DNA of 64,000 bases from Microplitis mediator (GCF_029852145.1 NC_079976.1:15237104-15301103); one strand, 5' to 3'. Numbered from the stretch's first letter, positions 22,496-34,228 are shown. Numbers and translations: made by a program. The notes: generated from the sequence alone by a model not told the origin.

Positions 22496-22874
22496 TTTTT
22501 TTTCGTTTTTCGGAAATTTCATTGTTCTTTCTCTTTACTTTACATTAAGTAAGTAACTAACGCATAAATCTAAGAAAATCCGAAAAAAACTTAATTTTTT
22601 CATTGGATGATGATTGAACAATTTAAGAAACAAAACTTGTTCTTTGAATTGTTTTCAAGCTCAACAGGATTACATTTTATGTTTAATGTTAAAAATTTAG
22701 AATCTTAAATAATAAATGAATGAGCATTTATTATATTTGTTCAAAATTATGTTCAATAATTAGCTCAAAAATAAGTATTTACGTGATACGTCGTATCTAT
22801 ATCGTGTAAGTATATCCTGATACGAGCGAACATGGCGATTTTAGGCAATCACTTCCAATGACTTATATAAAGGT
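22496..22874. other. Spacer
   Basis: AT-rich. About 22500-22660 resembles the centre of fold-back family B (ACTTGTTC near a TTACATTA-like block). No gene. Confidence 0.4.
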
Positions 22875-23041
22875 AAATATTTACATACATACACTTGGAC
22901 ATCATCTTGGAATTAATCAGAATAGTTTCCTAGAACCTCAAAACATCAAGATCTGATAGAAATTCGATTTTCGAAAATCGGACAGAAACCAATAATTTCC
23001 CGAATTTTTGAAAATTTTCAATTTTGATAGCGGCAAGTTAA
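22875..23041 (-). repeat. Repeat family A fragment
   Basis: Contains CATACATACACTTGGACATC, 'aaaccaataatttcccgaat' and a diverged terminus AGCGGCAAGTT. Same orientation as 5921-6737. Confidence 0.65.
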
Positions 23042-23198
23042 AAATTATTTTGGTGAAAAATCTTTAAACGAGAGATTTCAAGTTCCAAAGTGCTCTTGTA
23101 ATTTTTTCGATAGGACCATTATAACAAATACTAGTTTAAATTTTGCGACGGAGACGCAAATTATCCCAGTACTGTATGCGGTCACCCACGTGTAAATC

Positions 23199-23229
<31 letters not shown>

Positions 23230-23812
23230 TAAACTCAAAGTCCGAAAAATATAAAACGTTGATAGATATTGTTTCAATTAATTTTTAAATTAATTAATGA
23301 ATAATACCGTTATTAAATTGTAAAATAATAAATAAAATAATAAGGCGTGCCTGGACCAGCCCCTCAGGCTGGGTTAGTGCACGTAGGCGCCAGACCGTTT
23401 CTCCAAAAACGGACAAAATTTTTATCAGGGGGAAATTTGCGAGGATAAGTCCGAGCGAGTACAGCCAGTAACAAGGCGGATTAATCGAATGAAATAAATA
23501 AAAGAAATAATCAAGGAAAGAAAATAATATGCACAGTTGAAAATAAGTAGATAATAAATTAAATTAAATATAGCAGGAAAAGACCCAGGAAAATAAATAT
23601 AAAGTATTTCCCCGAGAATTGTTGGATACGATTGTTTATATATAAATTATTAAGAAATTTAAATACAATATTTCACTCATAACATAAATTTTAATCTTTA
23701 ATAAACCCCTGGGGGCAGAATCTATATAATCCAAAGAATTTCGAATTTAAATCCAATAAATAATACAACGATATAATAATAATAATTCCCTTAAACAAAT
23801 TAGACAAAATGT
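23042..23812. other. Flank of the copia insertion
   Basis: No ORF. A GC-richer patch (about 23343-23490) includes a GGCGCC. The interrupted sequence continues at 28633 after the copia element. Confidence 0.45.
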
Positions 23813-24083
23813 TGTTAATTTTATTTTAAGGTGAAATTAACTAACGCCAATTACAATAAACTCAATATATTTATTTGAACATATAACACGTGTCACTTTT
23901 CAATACACGTTTTATTATATCTAATCTTGATATATTATATAGCAATAATAATAATAATAAGTATGGTTTTGGATCAGGACTAGACTAACTTTATTCAAGG
24001 AAGATGTCGTTAGTATCTAATTCGACGGAGAAGTATTCGTTCGTAGATAAGAAAATGTAGGTCACTGATTTGTAATTCCAACA
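23813..24083 (-). repeat. Copia 3' LTR
   Basis: 271 bp. It contains the last 22 bases of the Gag-Pol ORF including its stop (24062-24064). An AATAATAATAATAATAA stretch and other AT-rich sequence lie in the interior. Confidence 0.97.
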
Positions 24084-27000
24084 GCCCTCCTCGAATCGTG
24101 GCCGGTGACCATTTTATCGTGCATATCCACCATCCCCAACTTCTCTGCACAGAAATTTTGTTTTGGTCCTGGAACTCCCTTTGTTAGCATATCGGCAGGC
24201 ATTTGATCTGTCGCTAAGTGTTCCAAAACTATTTTTCCATCTGCGTACGCCTCCCGAACAAAATGGTATTGGATCTCAACGTGTTTTAACTTGCTGTGAG
24301 ACGATTGATTCTTGCACAGGCTTAAGGCACCTAGATTGTCTCCGTAGATCTTTACGGGGATATTCGATATTTCTAGTTCACTTAGAAGGTTTTGCCAGTA
24401 CATCGCTTCCCGAACTGCGGAAGACAACGCCTTGTACTCTGCTTCTGTACTTGACAGAGCTACAGCTCGTTGTTTTCTAGCTTCCCAACTAATGGCTGCC
24501 CCACTTATCATAAAGGCGTACCCGGTGTGTGAACGTCTATCTTCTGGATCTGATCCCCAATTTGCGTCCGCTACGCCATAAAATGGTACTTTGCTGTCAT
24601 GAAATCGCAGTCCTCGTGTCTTTGTTTGTTGCAAGTAACGTAGAACTCTTTTTCCTGCCTTCCAGTGTTCTGGGCCATAGGCCGAGCAAAATTGACTCAA
24701 GTGACTCACCGCGAACATGATATCTGGCCGGGTTGATGTCGCCAGGTACATTAATGATCCTATCAATTGTCGATAGGGGTAAATCCTTTCACTCGTTCGC
24801 GCTGTGTTCTCGTCCGCCTTACTCAAGTAAACTCTTGGCTCGATCGGGGTACTGACTGGCTTACAGTCCTCCATCCCAAATCGTTTCAACACGACGTTGG
24901 TGTAATTTGTCTGGTTCATAGTAATAGTGTTATCTCGAGCATTTTGGCAAAATTCAATGCCCAAACAATATCGAATTTTTCCCAGGTCTTTCATTTCAAA
25001 ATGCATTCCGAGCTGATGCTTGATATCTCGTAGCCATTGGCTGTCATTGGATGCAATTAAAAGGTCGTCCACGTACACTGCTAGTAACAACAATTTTCTT
25101 TCCTCTTTTCTGATGAATAAGCACGGATCAGTATTTAGAGGTGTTAGTCTCAGGCTTCTGAGCTTTTGGTCAAGTCGTTCGTACCACTGTCTTCCTCCCT
25201 GCTTTAAGCCATAAAGGGCCTTCTTCAATAGGCATACCTTATCGCCATCGCTCATTCTTGACAACCAATTCTTCGCAGTGACTTTTATAGCGGATGAGGT
25301 CGACTGATCTTCGATAATTGTCTCCAGTACGTCTTTCAGGTAGTCTGGGATTTCCATGTACACGTGTTCATATAGCTGTCCGTTCAGGTAAGCCGTCACC
25401 ACGTCCATCTGGTGGATCTCCAGCTTAAATTTTACGCTCAGGGCCATCAATAACCTAATGGAACTGGATTTTACTACTGGTGCATATGTTTCATGGAAAT
25501 CTATGCCTGGTTGTTGCGCACAACCTTTCGCCACGAGTCTTATCTTTTTCTTAATCTCAGCCCCGTTTTCGTCATACTTGATTTGTAATACAAGACGACT
25601 CTTGATGACCTTCCTCCCATCCGGGCGCGGCACGATTTCCCATGTCTCGTTTTTCACTTGGGCCAAGTATTCATGTTGACGTGCATCTATCCACTCGTCT
25701 TGGTCATCCTGATTCAGGGCATCGTCGAATGTATCCGGCTGGCAGTCATGAGCAAAATTTGCGAATACGTTATCGTCTTGCTCGGTTTCTTGACCTTCTT
25801 CCTCAGGGCTACTCGGAGCTGAAACGAAAATTTTTCTGGGTCGTCCCCTTGACCCTAGTCTCAACAGTCTTGGTCTACCTCTTCCTCTTTTTGACTGCCC
25901 ATCTCTTCTTGATTCATTCGCCTTATCACACTCGGGAGAGCTTGCCTCGTCTGCTGTAGAACTCGACTTCTGGCGTTTGTTTACTGGTGCGTGGTGTCTG
26001 TCTTTTTGACTGGGCTGAACTTCCTCAGCTGGAATCAGGCCTTCCCATACTGACTCAGCTTGTCCTGGCGTTATACCGAATTTTACATCACGGCTGATAG
26101 CGATCTTACGAGTCGAAGGTATCCATACCCGGTAAGCCTTAGCTGTGTCCGAGTAGCCAACGAAGATACCTTCGATAGCTTTTGAATCCAATTTTCCTCT
26201 TGTAGGGTTTTTGTCAAGAATAAAACAGGGTGCACCGAAAATACGGAGCATTTCGTATGAGGGTGTTTTTCCATTCCAGATAGTGTAGGGTATCCTACCC
26301 CCTAAGGATTCGGTTGGACATCTATTTCTAATATAATTTGCTGTGTTCAACGCTTCTCCCCATAAATATAGCGGAGATTCGTGCTGTCTCAGTAGACATC
26401 TGGTCATTTCAACGAGTGTACGCATCTTCCTTTCAGCAGTCCCATTTTGTTGAGGCGTATGTGGAACTGTCAGTCGCCTCCTGATCCCATTTTCATTTAG
26501 AAATGAGTTGAATACTGCATTGCAGTATTCTCTCCCGTTGTCAGTTTGCAGACTCTTGATTTTTCTGCCGGTGTGAGTTTCAACTAGAATTTTATATTCC
26601 TTAAATGCATTGAAAACTTCATCTTTATGTCTTAGGGTGTACACTTCGCTCCATCTAGAGAAATCATCTATAAACACGACGAAATATACTGCCCCATTCA
26701 ACGTTTTAGTACGAAATGGTCCACAGACATCGCTGTGAATAATTTCCAGTAAGTCAGCAGTCCGTTTTTCATCTGACACAGGAAAGGGTGTTCGCGTCAA
26801 CTTTTCTAGCGTGCATACCGTACACACGGGTGGTTTTTCGTTTACGTTAAAATTTATACTACTTTGTTGGACATCCCTACCTAGCTTTATATGGTCAGCA
26901 TAATTCAAATGCCCCAATTTCGCGTGCCATGACGTTATTCCATTATCTGAACTCGCTAGGGTTGCTTGCTCAGTTTTTATCATATACAAGTTTCCAATAC

Positions 27001-28180
27001 GAGACGCGGATGCAACAACACTGTTGTCTTTGAGGATTTTAGCATAATCTTTATCAAAAAAAACTTTGAAGCCGCGGTCAGTTATTTTTGAAACGGACAT
27101 AAGATTAGTTCTTAAGCTTGGAACGTGAAGTGTACTCCCCAAATGGATAGTTCTTTCGGTATCATCAACTAAGTTAAACTTTACCTGTCCGACTCCTAGA
27201 ATTTCAGTGGTATCTTGGCTCGCCAAGTTGAGTGTGTTGCGAGTCTCTCTTAAGTTTTGGAATGAGCTCTTATCATTACACATGTGTGAGGTGCATCCTG
27301 AATCCAGGCACCATTCGGAGTAGCCCCCATCCTTGGCCGTGTACATACTTTGGTGTGTGTCCTCAACCGATTCTATCGGCTCCTCGTATTCTAGAAAATC
27401 ATCTTCTTGAGTTTGTCTGGCTGAATCCCGCGGCACCGGTGCTGGGGCCCTGCACTCGAATGCCCGATGACCAACCACATGGCAACGATTACATCGATAC
27501 TGAAAAATTTCCTTCTTTCTCATGTTATGACGCTGAGTACCTTTTGTATTGTATGAGCGTTTCACGTAGAACGCTTCTGTCTGTTCTGGAGTTTCCTTAA
27601 CATTTCGTGCTTCATACTCTTCGATTATCTTTACTCTGAGTGCCTCGGGTTCTGGAAGCACGTCTCTCGATTCGATGGCGCATCTAAAATTTTCAAAATT
27701 CTCCGGTAAACTGTACAGTAACATAATGGACAGCTGCTCTGGATGTATCATTATATCCATCTCTCCAAGTTTATCCACTGTATCGAAAAAATCGTTGATA
27801 TGGTCCCTCAGATTATCGTCCTCTTTCATCTTTGCTAGGGTTAATCGTTTCAGTAATGTGGCCTTCCTAGCCGGACCCTTTGACTGATAAATTGCTTCCA
27901 GTCTCTGCCAAATCTCCCTGGAGGTGCGACATTGTTTTATTTGTTTCAGCTCAGATACGCCAATCGATAAAATTAAATCAGACTTAGCTTTCTTGTCAGC
28001 TGCATCCCAGCGGGCAATTGCCTCGGCTGAACCCATGGCGCGGGACGGCTCTGGCTTTGGAATGGTACCATCCACGTACCCCCAGGTGTCATTTTTGGTT
28101 AGGAGAGCCTCCACCTGGATTCTCCATGTGTCGTAGTTATTTTGACCCAATGGGTCAATCCTTGGTGCGATTCCACTCAT
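24062..28180 (-). CDS. gag-pol: Copia Gag-Pol polyprotein (1372 aa)
   Basis: Single ORF encoding the full copia replication machinery in the order Gag-PR-INT-RT-RNaseH. Visible landmarks: UBN2-type Gag (about 15-200); CCHC zinc knuckle C230-C233-H238-C243; aspartic protease WCLDSGCTSH with D293-S-G; integrase HHCC zinc site H419, H424, C453, C456; catalytic D484, D547 (QTDNGREY) and E583 (PQQNGTAE); basic RGRGRPR motif (about 767); RT YVDD at 1036-1039; RNase H D1205 and E1246/E1248 (SSTEAEY), D1281; C-terminal PADMLTKG typical of the family. Length fits intact copia elements, and no key residue is missing. The ATG at 28180 lies about 160 bases after the primer site. No frameshift separates gag from pol. 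Shorter open frames within this span on either strand are shadows. Confidence 0.97.
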   Translation of the reverse strand: MSGIAPRIDPLGQNNYDTWRIQVEALLTKNDTWGYVDGTIPKPEPSRAMGSAEAIARWDAADKKAKSDLILSIGVSELKQIKQCRTSREIWQRLEAIYQSKGPARKATLLKRLTLAKMKEDDNLRDHINDFFDTVDKLGEMDIMIHPEQLSIMLLYSLPENFENFRCAIESRDVLPEPEALRVKIIEEYEARNVKETPEQTEAFYVKRSYNTKGTQRHNMRKKEIFQYRCNRCHVVGHRAFECRAPAPVPRDSARQTQEDDFLEYEEPIESVEDTHQSMYTAKDGGYSEWCLDSGCTSHMCNDKSSFQNLRETRNTLNLASQDTTEILGVGQVKFNLVDDTERTIHLGSTLHVPSLRTNLMSVSKITDRGFKVFFDKDYAKILKDNSVVASASRIGNLYMIKTEQATLASSDNGITSWHAKLGHLNYADHIKLGRDVQQSSINFNVNEKPPVCTVCTLEKLTRTPFPVSDEKRTADLLEIIHSDVCGPFRTKTLNGAVYFVVFIDDFSRWSEVYTLRHKDEVFNAFKEYKILVETHTGRKIKSLQTDNGREYCNAVFNSFLNENGIRRRLTVPHTPQQNGTAERKMRTLVEMTRCLLRQHESPLYLWGEALNTANYIRNRCPTESLGGRIPYTIWNGKTPSYEMLRIFGAPCFILDKNPTRGKLDSKAIEGIFVGYSDTAKAYRVWIPSTRKIAISRDVKFGITPGQAESVWEGLIPAEEVQPSQKDRHHAPVNKRQKSSSTADEASSPECDKANESRRDGQSKRGRGRPRLLRLGSRGRPRKIFVSAPSSPEEEGQETEQDDNVFANFAHDCQPDTFDDALNQDDQDEWIDARQHEYLAQVKNETWEIVPRPDGRKVIKSRLVLQIKYDENGAEIKKKIRLVAKGCAQQPGIDFHETYAPVVKSSSIRLLMALSVKFKLEIHQMDVVTAYLNGQLYEHVYMEIPDYLKDVLETIIEDQSTSSAIKVTAKNWLSRMSDGDKVCLLKKALYGLKQGGRQWYERLDQKLRSLRLTPLNTDPCLFIRKEERKLLLLAVYVDDLLIASNDSQWLRDIKHQLGMHFEMKDLGKIRYCLGIEFCQNARDNTITMNQTNYTNVVLKRFGMEDCKPVSTPIEPRVYLSKADENTARTSERIYPYRQLIGSLMYLATSTRPDIMFAVSHLSQFCSAYGPEHWKAGKRVLRYLQQTKTRGLRFHDSKVPFYGVADANWGSDPEDRRSHTGYAFMISGAAISWEARKQRAVALSSTEAEYKALSSAVREAMYWQNLLSELEISNIPVKIYGDNLGALSLCKNQSSHSKLKHVEIQYHFVREAYADGKIVLEHLATDQMPADMLTKGVPGPKQNFCAEKLGMVDMHDKMVTGHDSRRAVGITNQ
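24084..24094 (-). other. Copia polypurine tract
   Basis: Minus strand reads TCGAGGAGGGC directly before the 3' LTR (TGTTGG), so it should prime plus-strand DNA synthesis. It lies inside the coding sequence. Confidence 0.75.
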
Positions 28181-28342
28181 TTATTATATTTATTTATTTA
28201 TTTATTTATTTTTTTTTTTTTTTTTTCGATCTTCGTACTACCACGTGCTCTTTTTATTTTGCGTATAACCTATACGCGTTGCAAAACTTTTCCAACTCTT
28301 ATCTGATTACTAATTCAACTCAAACTTATGGTGCCAGAACGT

Positions 28343-28356
28343 CTGGGCCCATAACC
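28343..28356 (-). other. Copia primer-binding site (half tRNA-iMet)
   Basis: Minus strand reads GGTTATGGGCCCAG immediately after the 5' LTR. This is complementary to the anticodon-arm region of initiator tRNA-Met (CTGGGCCCATAACC), the internal cleaved-tRNA primer known for Drosophila copia. Confidence 0.9.
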
Positions 28357-28627
28357 TGTTAATTTTATTTTAAGGTGAAATTAACTAACGCCAATTACAA
28401 TAAACTCAATATATTTATTTGAACATATAACACGTGTCACTTTTCAATACACGTTTTATTATATCTAATCTTTATATATTATATAGCAATAATAATAATA
28501 ATAAGTATGGTTTTGGATCAGGACTAGACTAACTTTATTCAAGGAAGATGTCGTTAGTATCTAATTCGACGGAGAAGTATTCGTTCGTAGATAAGAAAAT
28601 GTAGGTCACTGATTTGTAATTCCAACA
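28357..28627 (-). repeat. Copia 5' LTR
   Basis: 271 bp, one substitution from the other LTR. It is expected to carry the promoter and polyadenylation site. The minus-strand LTR starts TGTTGGAATTAC. Confidence 0.97.
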
Positions 28628-28786
28628 AATGTCAATACAATATTTATCACCACCTTGGGTTACCCCTTTACACTTTGCAGGGGGAGAAAGATACGGCACA
28701 CACTCACTTTCAATCGCAGTATAAATTTCCAAAAATTATAACATAAATTATGTAAAACAAATAATCATCGCTCTTTCCATAATTAT
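28628..28786. other. Continuation of pre-insertion sequence
   Basis: Starts with the AATGT target duplication. No gene; 'cagggggagaaag' is purine-rich. Confidence 0.5.
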
Positions 28787-30529
28787 TGTGACGTCACGAC
28801 GTCTTATTCCTGCTGTCAATCAATTTATTAAAAATCGTACATGCTATGCCATCTGGCTATGCATAAATTAATTAATTAGCAAATGACCATTATTACGGCT
28901 GATGATTTTTAAATTTGAATTTAAATTCAAATTATTTATTATGAAATATTGTTGTTTAATAAATATAAATAAATATAATAATAAAATATCAAATGATGAA
29001 AAATAAATGTTTATAAAATTTGAATATAAATTCAAATTATTATATTTTATAATTAATAATAAAAATTGAAATTTATAAATAAATAAATAAGTAAAGAAAT
29101 AATGAAATAATGAAATGATAAAAATTTATGAATGTGAAATATGAAATAATAAAAAGAAATAATGAAATGAAAATGAAATTATATGAATAAATGAATAATA
29201 AAAAATTAAATAAATATGAAATGAAAATTATGAAATTATTATTATAAAAAAAATATGAAATGAATTTTGAAATATCTTTAAGAGATAAAGATATTTGTTG
29301 TTAAAAGAAAAAGAAATAAAATTAATTATTAATGATATGTTTATTAATAAAGAAATGAAATAAAAAATGAATATGAAATGAAATTATGAAATGATATAAT
29401 AAAATATAATTAAATAATAATTATTAATAAACAAGTTATTAATAATTAAAAATGAAATAAATTAAAAATGTTTAAATAAATAAAAGAATATATTGCTATA
29501 AAAGAAAAAGTAAGAATCAATAAATATTGATTTATGAATTCGACTTCAATGCTTTATGCGATGTTGCTAACTGCATTGGAAGTCATGAAAAATATATATA
29601 TAAATAATAATTATAAAAAATATTGATTCAATTATGACCAATGAAATAATTGGTATAATTAAATAATTATTGGAAGGGATGTTACTACCTGGTAACAGCT
29701 CTTCTGGAAATCGAAAAAGATTTCAGTTTCCTAAGTGAGCTCATTCGTCATTGACGAAATTTTAATTATTTAAAGGCAAAGTCCTTAATTTTATTAAATC
29801 ATTAATAATGGTGATTTAATTGTTTATAAACTGAATTATTAAAATATAATTCAGAAGTTTTTTTAAAATAATTGTTGAATTATTCAAAAGTAGTAATTCA
29901 TTTAATAAATAAATAATTTGATAAACATTCCATCGATTATCAAATCTAATTTGAATTATTTAAATATAATTCATTTAATAAATAAAATTCAATATTGATA
30001 AAATTACATCAATTATCAAGGGTTGAGAAGGAAGAATAATAAATAATAAATCAAATAAATAATTGTTGATAATAATAATAATCATCAAATAGATCAAGGT
30101 AACAATTTAATTAAATAAATAATCAATAATAAATTTAAATAATAAATTGATTGTTTAAATAAATTAAATAACAAGTGAAATCGAGAGCTAAATCATTTTA
30201 TAAAGCGTTAAAAATTGTAAACCGCATTTAATTGTCTAAATCAAATTTAATTTTGTTTTGTAATAATTTTTAAATAATTGTTTTGATTTAAATAAATTTG
30301 GAAGTTGTTTTAATTTTGCTTTTATTATTTTACTAAATTAATTAAATTTTATTTTACTTAATTTTTAATAATTTTAATTATCTCTTAGACAACGAACCGT
30401 AAGTAAATTTATTTTTATTTTAATTTTATTTATAATAAACAGTCATCCTTATAGCTCCGTCCCAGTTATTTCGCTCGGCGAAGGCTAAACAGGAGCACAA
30501 CTCTTAATATGTGTTATTTTGACGTAACA
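28787..30529 (+). mobile_element. Candidate solo LTR, 1743 bp
   Basis: Starts TGTGACGTCACGACG and ends TTTTGACGTAACA, with ATTAT directly before (28782-28786) and after (30530-30534), a 5-bp target duplication. The interior is extremely AT-rich with iterated AATGAAATAATG-type words (about 28960-29460) and has no ORF. An AT-rich duplication could arise by chance, so confidence is moderate. Confidence 0.55.
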
Positions 30530-32110
30530 ATTATTAATAATTAAAAATATAACGTAAATTACTTGACCACTGGGGTAAATAAAAAGAAAAATATAAATAA
30601 TAATTCGGGGTTAATTAATTAAATAATAATAATAAGGAAATATAACAAATTATAATATAAATAATAAATTAATAATAATAATATTAATTCCCCTTAATAA
30701 TTATTATTATTTGCCCAGGAATTTTTCCTGCGAATTATTACGTCGCCGGCTTAGGAATTTGTTTTCTTAGCCGGTGTATAGCTATAGCTATAAGTGTATA
30801 GCTATAGGTAGCTATCGATATACGCGACTATCGATACATCCATACAGCGAATTACCACAGCCGCACAATTTCCAGTATGAACTTATAAATTACACAAAAT
30901 AATCCCAAATAAAATATAATTATTCTACTCAATTCTTTCATAAATTCAAACGTATATAAAAATGTACCATTCAGGGGTGGTAAGATATAAATCCATCAAA
31001 TTATTAGACTCGCGAATTCCAACGATCCCCGGGGAGGCTACAGATAACAATGCATGGAGAGAAATCAAAGTACTTACTAATTACTGCTTTCTTCCAAAAA
31101 ATAGGTCTCGTAGCCACACACACACGGTGAACAAGACTAATTAGTACTCTTTAATAGATTAATTACAAGCGATGTTAAATAACGCTTAATTGCGTTTTAT
31201 ACAAAACGTTTTGCAACCTATTATTCACAGCGTCTGCTCGGTTAGATTTCCCATACCTTTCTGAGTACTTAATGGGCCGGCCACTTGTCGGCCACCCTCG
31301 TGGCGCAACAATCGCCCTTAATTATCATTATCATTGTTACCTAGCCCCGGGCCTTTGAATTAATTATTTAAATTATAAAACATTTTTACCCCACCTGAAT
31401 GATACAAAATAAATTAAATACATATATTTAGTATGCATTTTTACAAAAATAATAATCGTAAAATATATATATAATTACATAATCATTAATCAAAGCCGTA
31501 TGTTATCCGTCGATATTGCAGGGGAAAATATCGATTTTTCCCCTCCTCTATGGTCACTATTTTCATCTCCTCAATACCTGGATACTCAATTAAATCGAAA
31601 TAAAATAAAAACAATGATTGGGGCATAATGTGACCACACATTATGTCCCCTGAATAACGCAAAATCATAAATATTCGCTTATAAATAATAAATAATAAGT
31701 GTAATTATTTTTAAATTAAAATTTAAAATTTTAGCACACACGTGCTCTCAGTCATACCGCGCGCATGCGCGAGCAAACGCTGTTTTACCGGCGTGGCAAG
31801 GAAATGCCCGCGAAACCATTCAAATTTAAACTTAAACACTATTTTTAATTACTTATTTCTAATTAATCACTAATTAATTTGAATGGTTACGTGACACCAT
31901 TATCCATGAAAATACGCTCTTCCTAAAATATCTAAAAAATTTGTGAAATTGTTTTAATTTCTTGAATAAGTGTATCATGATTCATACACTTGCAATGCAC
32001 AATAATTACTGAGAAATCGCTACTAGATAGAATTTTCTAGAACTCAGAATTACCGTACGATGGACGGTGTGGCTTAATAAGTTACAGATCAAATTGAACG
32101 GAATATAGTA
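30530..32110. other. AT-rich region with GC patches, no gene
   Basis: Holds an iterated TATAGCTATA motif (30777-30815), an inverted GCCGGCTTAG/CTTAGCCGG pair (30744-30774), a GC-rich patch around 31260-31330 and a 60-codon minus-strand frame (31486-31668) with no recognised domain. Confidence 0.4.
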
Positions 32111-32187
32111 CCAGATAGCTCAAGTGGTAGAGTACTTGGCACGATACCGACATGGTCTGGGTTCGAATCTGAATTCGCGCTATCTCC
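32111..32187 (+). pseudogene. tRNA-like sequence (tRNA-derived)
   Basis: Contains a strong A box (TAGCTCAAGTGGTAGAGT, 32116-32133) and B box (GGTTCGAATCT, 32160-32170), the RNA polymerase III promoter of tRNA genes. AGATAGC and GCTATCT at the two ends can pair, but the T-stem has mismatches and the acceptor register is irregular. It is not a credible functional tRNA; a tRNA pseudogene or SINE head is more likely. Confidence 0.55.
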
Positions 32188-33050
32188 AGTATTCTCAATT
32201 TATCAATAAATTGTCTTATTGAGAAGGTTAATTGTAAGTTTAGGTTTCATTATATCTAAAAATCACTGATTCAGCTTTTTTGGTCTGAAAGAGAAAATTT
32301 TAGCTAATGCTGGGAAGTTGAAGAATTTGGTTTTAATAATATCTTAAGTGATACAGATTTTAGGTATAAAAAATTTAAACGATCGTTTTTATAATGAAAT
32401 TTCAAAATAAAAAATCCGATGAACAGTCACCTTGTCGTTCGACTGTAAAACTTTCCGCTGTTTTTAATTGTAGAAAGTTTGAAAACATATTTAAATTCAG
32501 CTAAAACTTTTCAATTCAAATTGATCAATTCTAAGTATTAATGTGCTTTTTTGGATGCTGAAAAATAAAGTCGAATCGGTTGATTCGTTGCGCATATTTA
32601 TCGTTGGACAAAAAAAGGTAACACACCCAACGTTCACACGGGGACAGTCAGACAGACGGGTGGACAGGTGGACGACCCTTCCCTGATTAGAAAATACGAT
32701 TTGTGATGAAATAAAAAACGATTAAAAATTTAGTTTGTAACGGGGTAAAATTTAAATAGTTTTCAATAATTCAAATTTAAATTTATTCAAATTCTCCGCG
32801 GTTAGTTAATTATCCTGAATTGACAAAACCCGCGATCTAGTTTATTGACTGGTCCCTGGGCGTGACGATTTAAGGGGCTCGTCCTCCAGACCCAATTAGA
32901 ATTAATAGGAGTGATTAATTTCCGATAATTACCGAGCGGTCGCGAACTTAGATTTTCATAAGTGAGTGACCGAGGTGAAAGTACACACAGTCAGGCGGAC
33001 CAGCATACTCATCAGACGGGTGACCGCATATAAAATGAACAGGTAAATTA
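32188..33050. other. Spacer with possible LTR start
   Basis: No ORF. TGTAACGGGG at 32737 resembles an LTR start; the only matching end I see is CGGACGTAACA at 36652-36662, with no target duplication, so the pairing is speculative. Confidence 0.3.
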
Positions 33051-33943
33051 GGGTGGCCCAAAAAAACCAACTATTTTTTTTTTTCGAGTCTCTTATGAAA
33101 ATTTGTTGGTTTAAGATGTTTTAAGAGGCCACTCCAAAAATCAGCTCTATAAAAAATTTTCAAGAGGTCGCTCACGAATTTTGAAAATATCAAAAATGAT
33201 TGGAATTCGGATTTTTTGTTTCTAAATTTTTTCTTCCTCGTGGCAGCAATATTTTATATCTATAAAATAATGACTATGCTGAAAATTTCAGCCCAATATT
33301 TGAATATTTGAACGGCGCTCAAGAATTTTGAATATTAATTGATAATATGTAACTAATACTTTGAATTAGTTTTTATATTTTTTTATCACTCAATTATTGT
33401 CATCCCACTTAAATATAACTTCTGCATGACCGAAATATACAGGACAGTCTTAAATAATAAAATTGGGTGAGTTTTGAATAAGCAAAAAAACCTACAATTT
33501 GAATTAAAAAATAAAAAAGTATGTAAATAACTTATTATTTATATTTCTCGGGTTGTATTTTTATTCAATATGATACAAATTGATGATAAAAAATTTGAGA
33601 AACTTTATTATTAACATTCAAGGGTCGCTCGAAAGCATTCAAGAGACAGTACTCGGAAACATTAAAAATTCTTGAGCGACGTTTGAATATTTTAATTTTG
33701 GGCTGAAATTTTTAGCGTAGTCATGATTTCATAGATATAAACTATAGCTGCCACGAGAAAAAAGAAATTTAGAACAAAAAAATCAGAATTTTGATCATTT
33801 TTGATATTTTCGAAATTCGCGAGCGACCTCTTGAAAATTTTTAATCGAGCTGATTTTTGGAGAGGCTTCTTAAAACATCTTGAACTAACAAATTTTCATA
33901 AGAGACTCAAAAAAAAAAAACAGTCGGTTTTTTTGGGCCACCC
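33051..33943. mobile_element. TA-flanked inverted-repeat element (893 bp)
   Basis: Starts GGGTGGCCCAAAAAAACC and ends with its complement, with a TA on both sides (33049-33050, 33944-33945). Arms of several hundred bases are complementary (e.g. TTTTCAAGAGGTCGCTC on the left, its complement near 33815). No transposase. A non-autonomous Tc1/mariner-type MITE/fold-back is the likely class. Confidence 0.85.
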
Positions 33944-34228
33944 TAAGGTAAAATATAAGCTTGGGAGAGGTTATGAGTGAAACCTTGCAGAAACTATGTA
34001 TCTTTTGTTATAAACAATTTCTTGTATCCTGCAGGAAGCCGATACAATCAATGATATGTAACTCATTTGTACTGAATTTCAACAGGTTCATAAATATAAT
34101 AAAATTTAATTGGATGAAGAACGAGGGAGGAATTGGACCGAACGAGTACGAAAGAGACGAGCTTCGGCAGGAGAGAACAGAGGTGACGCCACGAAAATTT
34201 GGGCTTGGAAAGTTAATTAGAGGTAAAT
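33944..34228. other. Spacer with unassigned open frame
   Basis: A plus-strand frame (33961-34230, 89 codons) has a more coding-like second half (about 34110-34230), but I recognise no domain and no splice context. Confidence 0.2.

Larger units (their letters stand above)
23813..28627 (-). mobile_element. Complete Ty1/copia retrotransposon
   Basis: A 4815-bp element with identical-length 271-bp LTRs (TGTT...ACA on the plus strand) and a perfect 5-bp target duplication AATGT at 23808-23812 and 28628-28632. The LTRs differ only at 23929 (G) against 28473 (T), so the insertion is recent. Internal parts in minus-strand order: half-tRNA-iMet primer site, one uninterrupted Gag-Pol ORF, polypurine tract. 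The structure and open frame suggest it could still be active. Confidence 0.97.

Noticed and set aside
23388..23394. GGCGCC as a primer-binding site
   Set aside because: Only 7 bases match tRNA-Lys, and no LTR end adjoins it.
24163..28362. Many plus- and minus-strand frames of 60-122 codons
   Set aside because: Shadows of the copia Gag-Pol ORF in other frames.
31486..31668. 60-codon minus-strand frame as a gene
   Set aside because: No start context, splice sites or recognisable motif; length is within chance.
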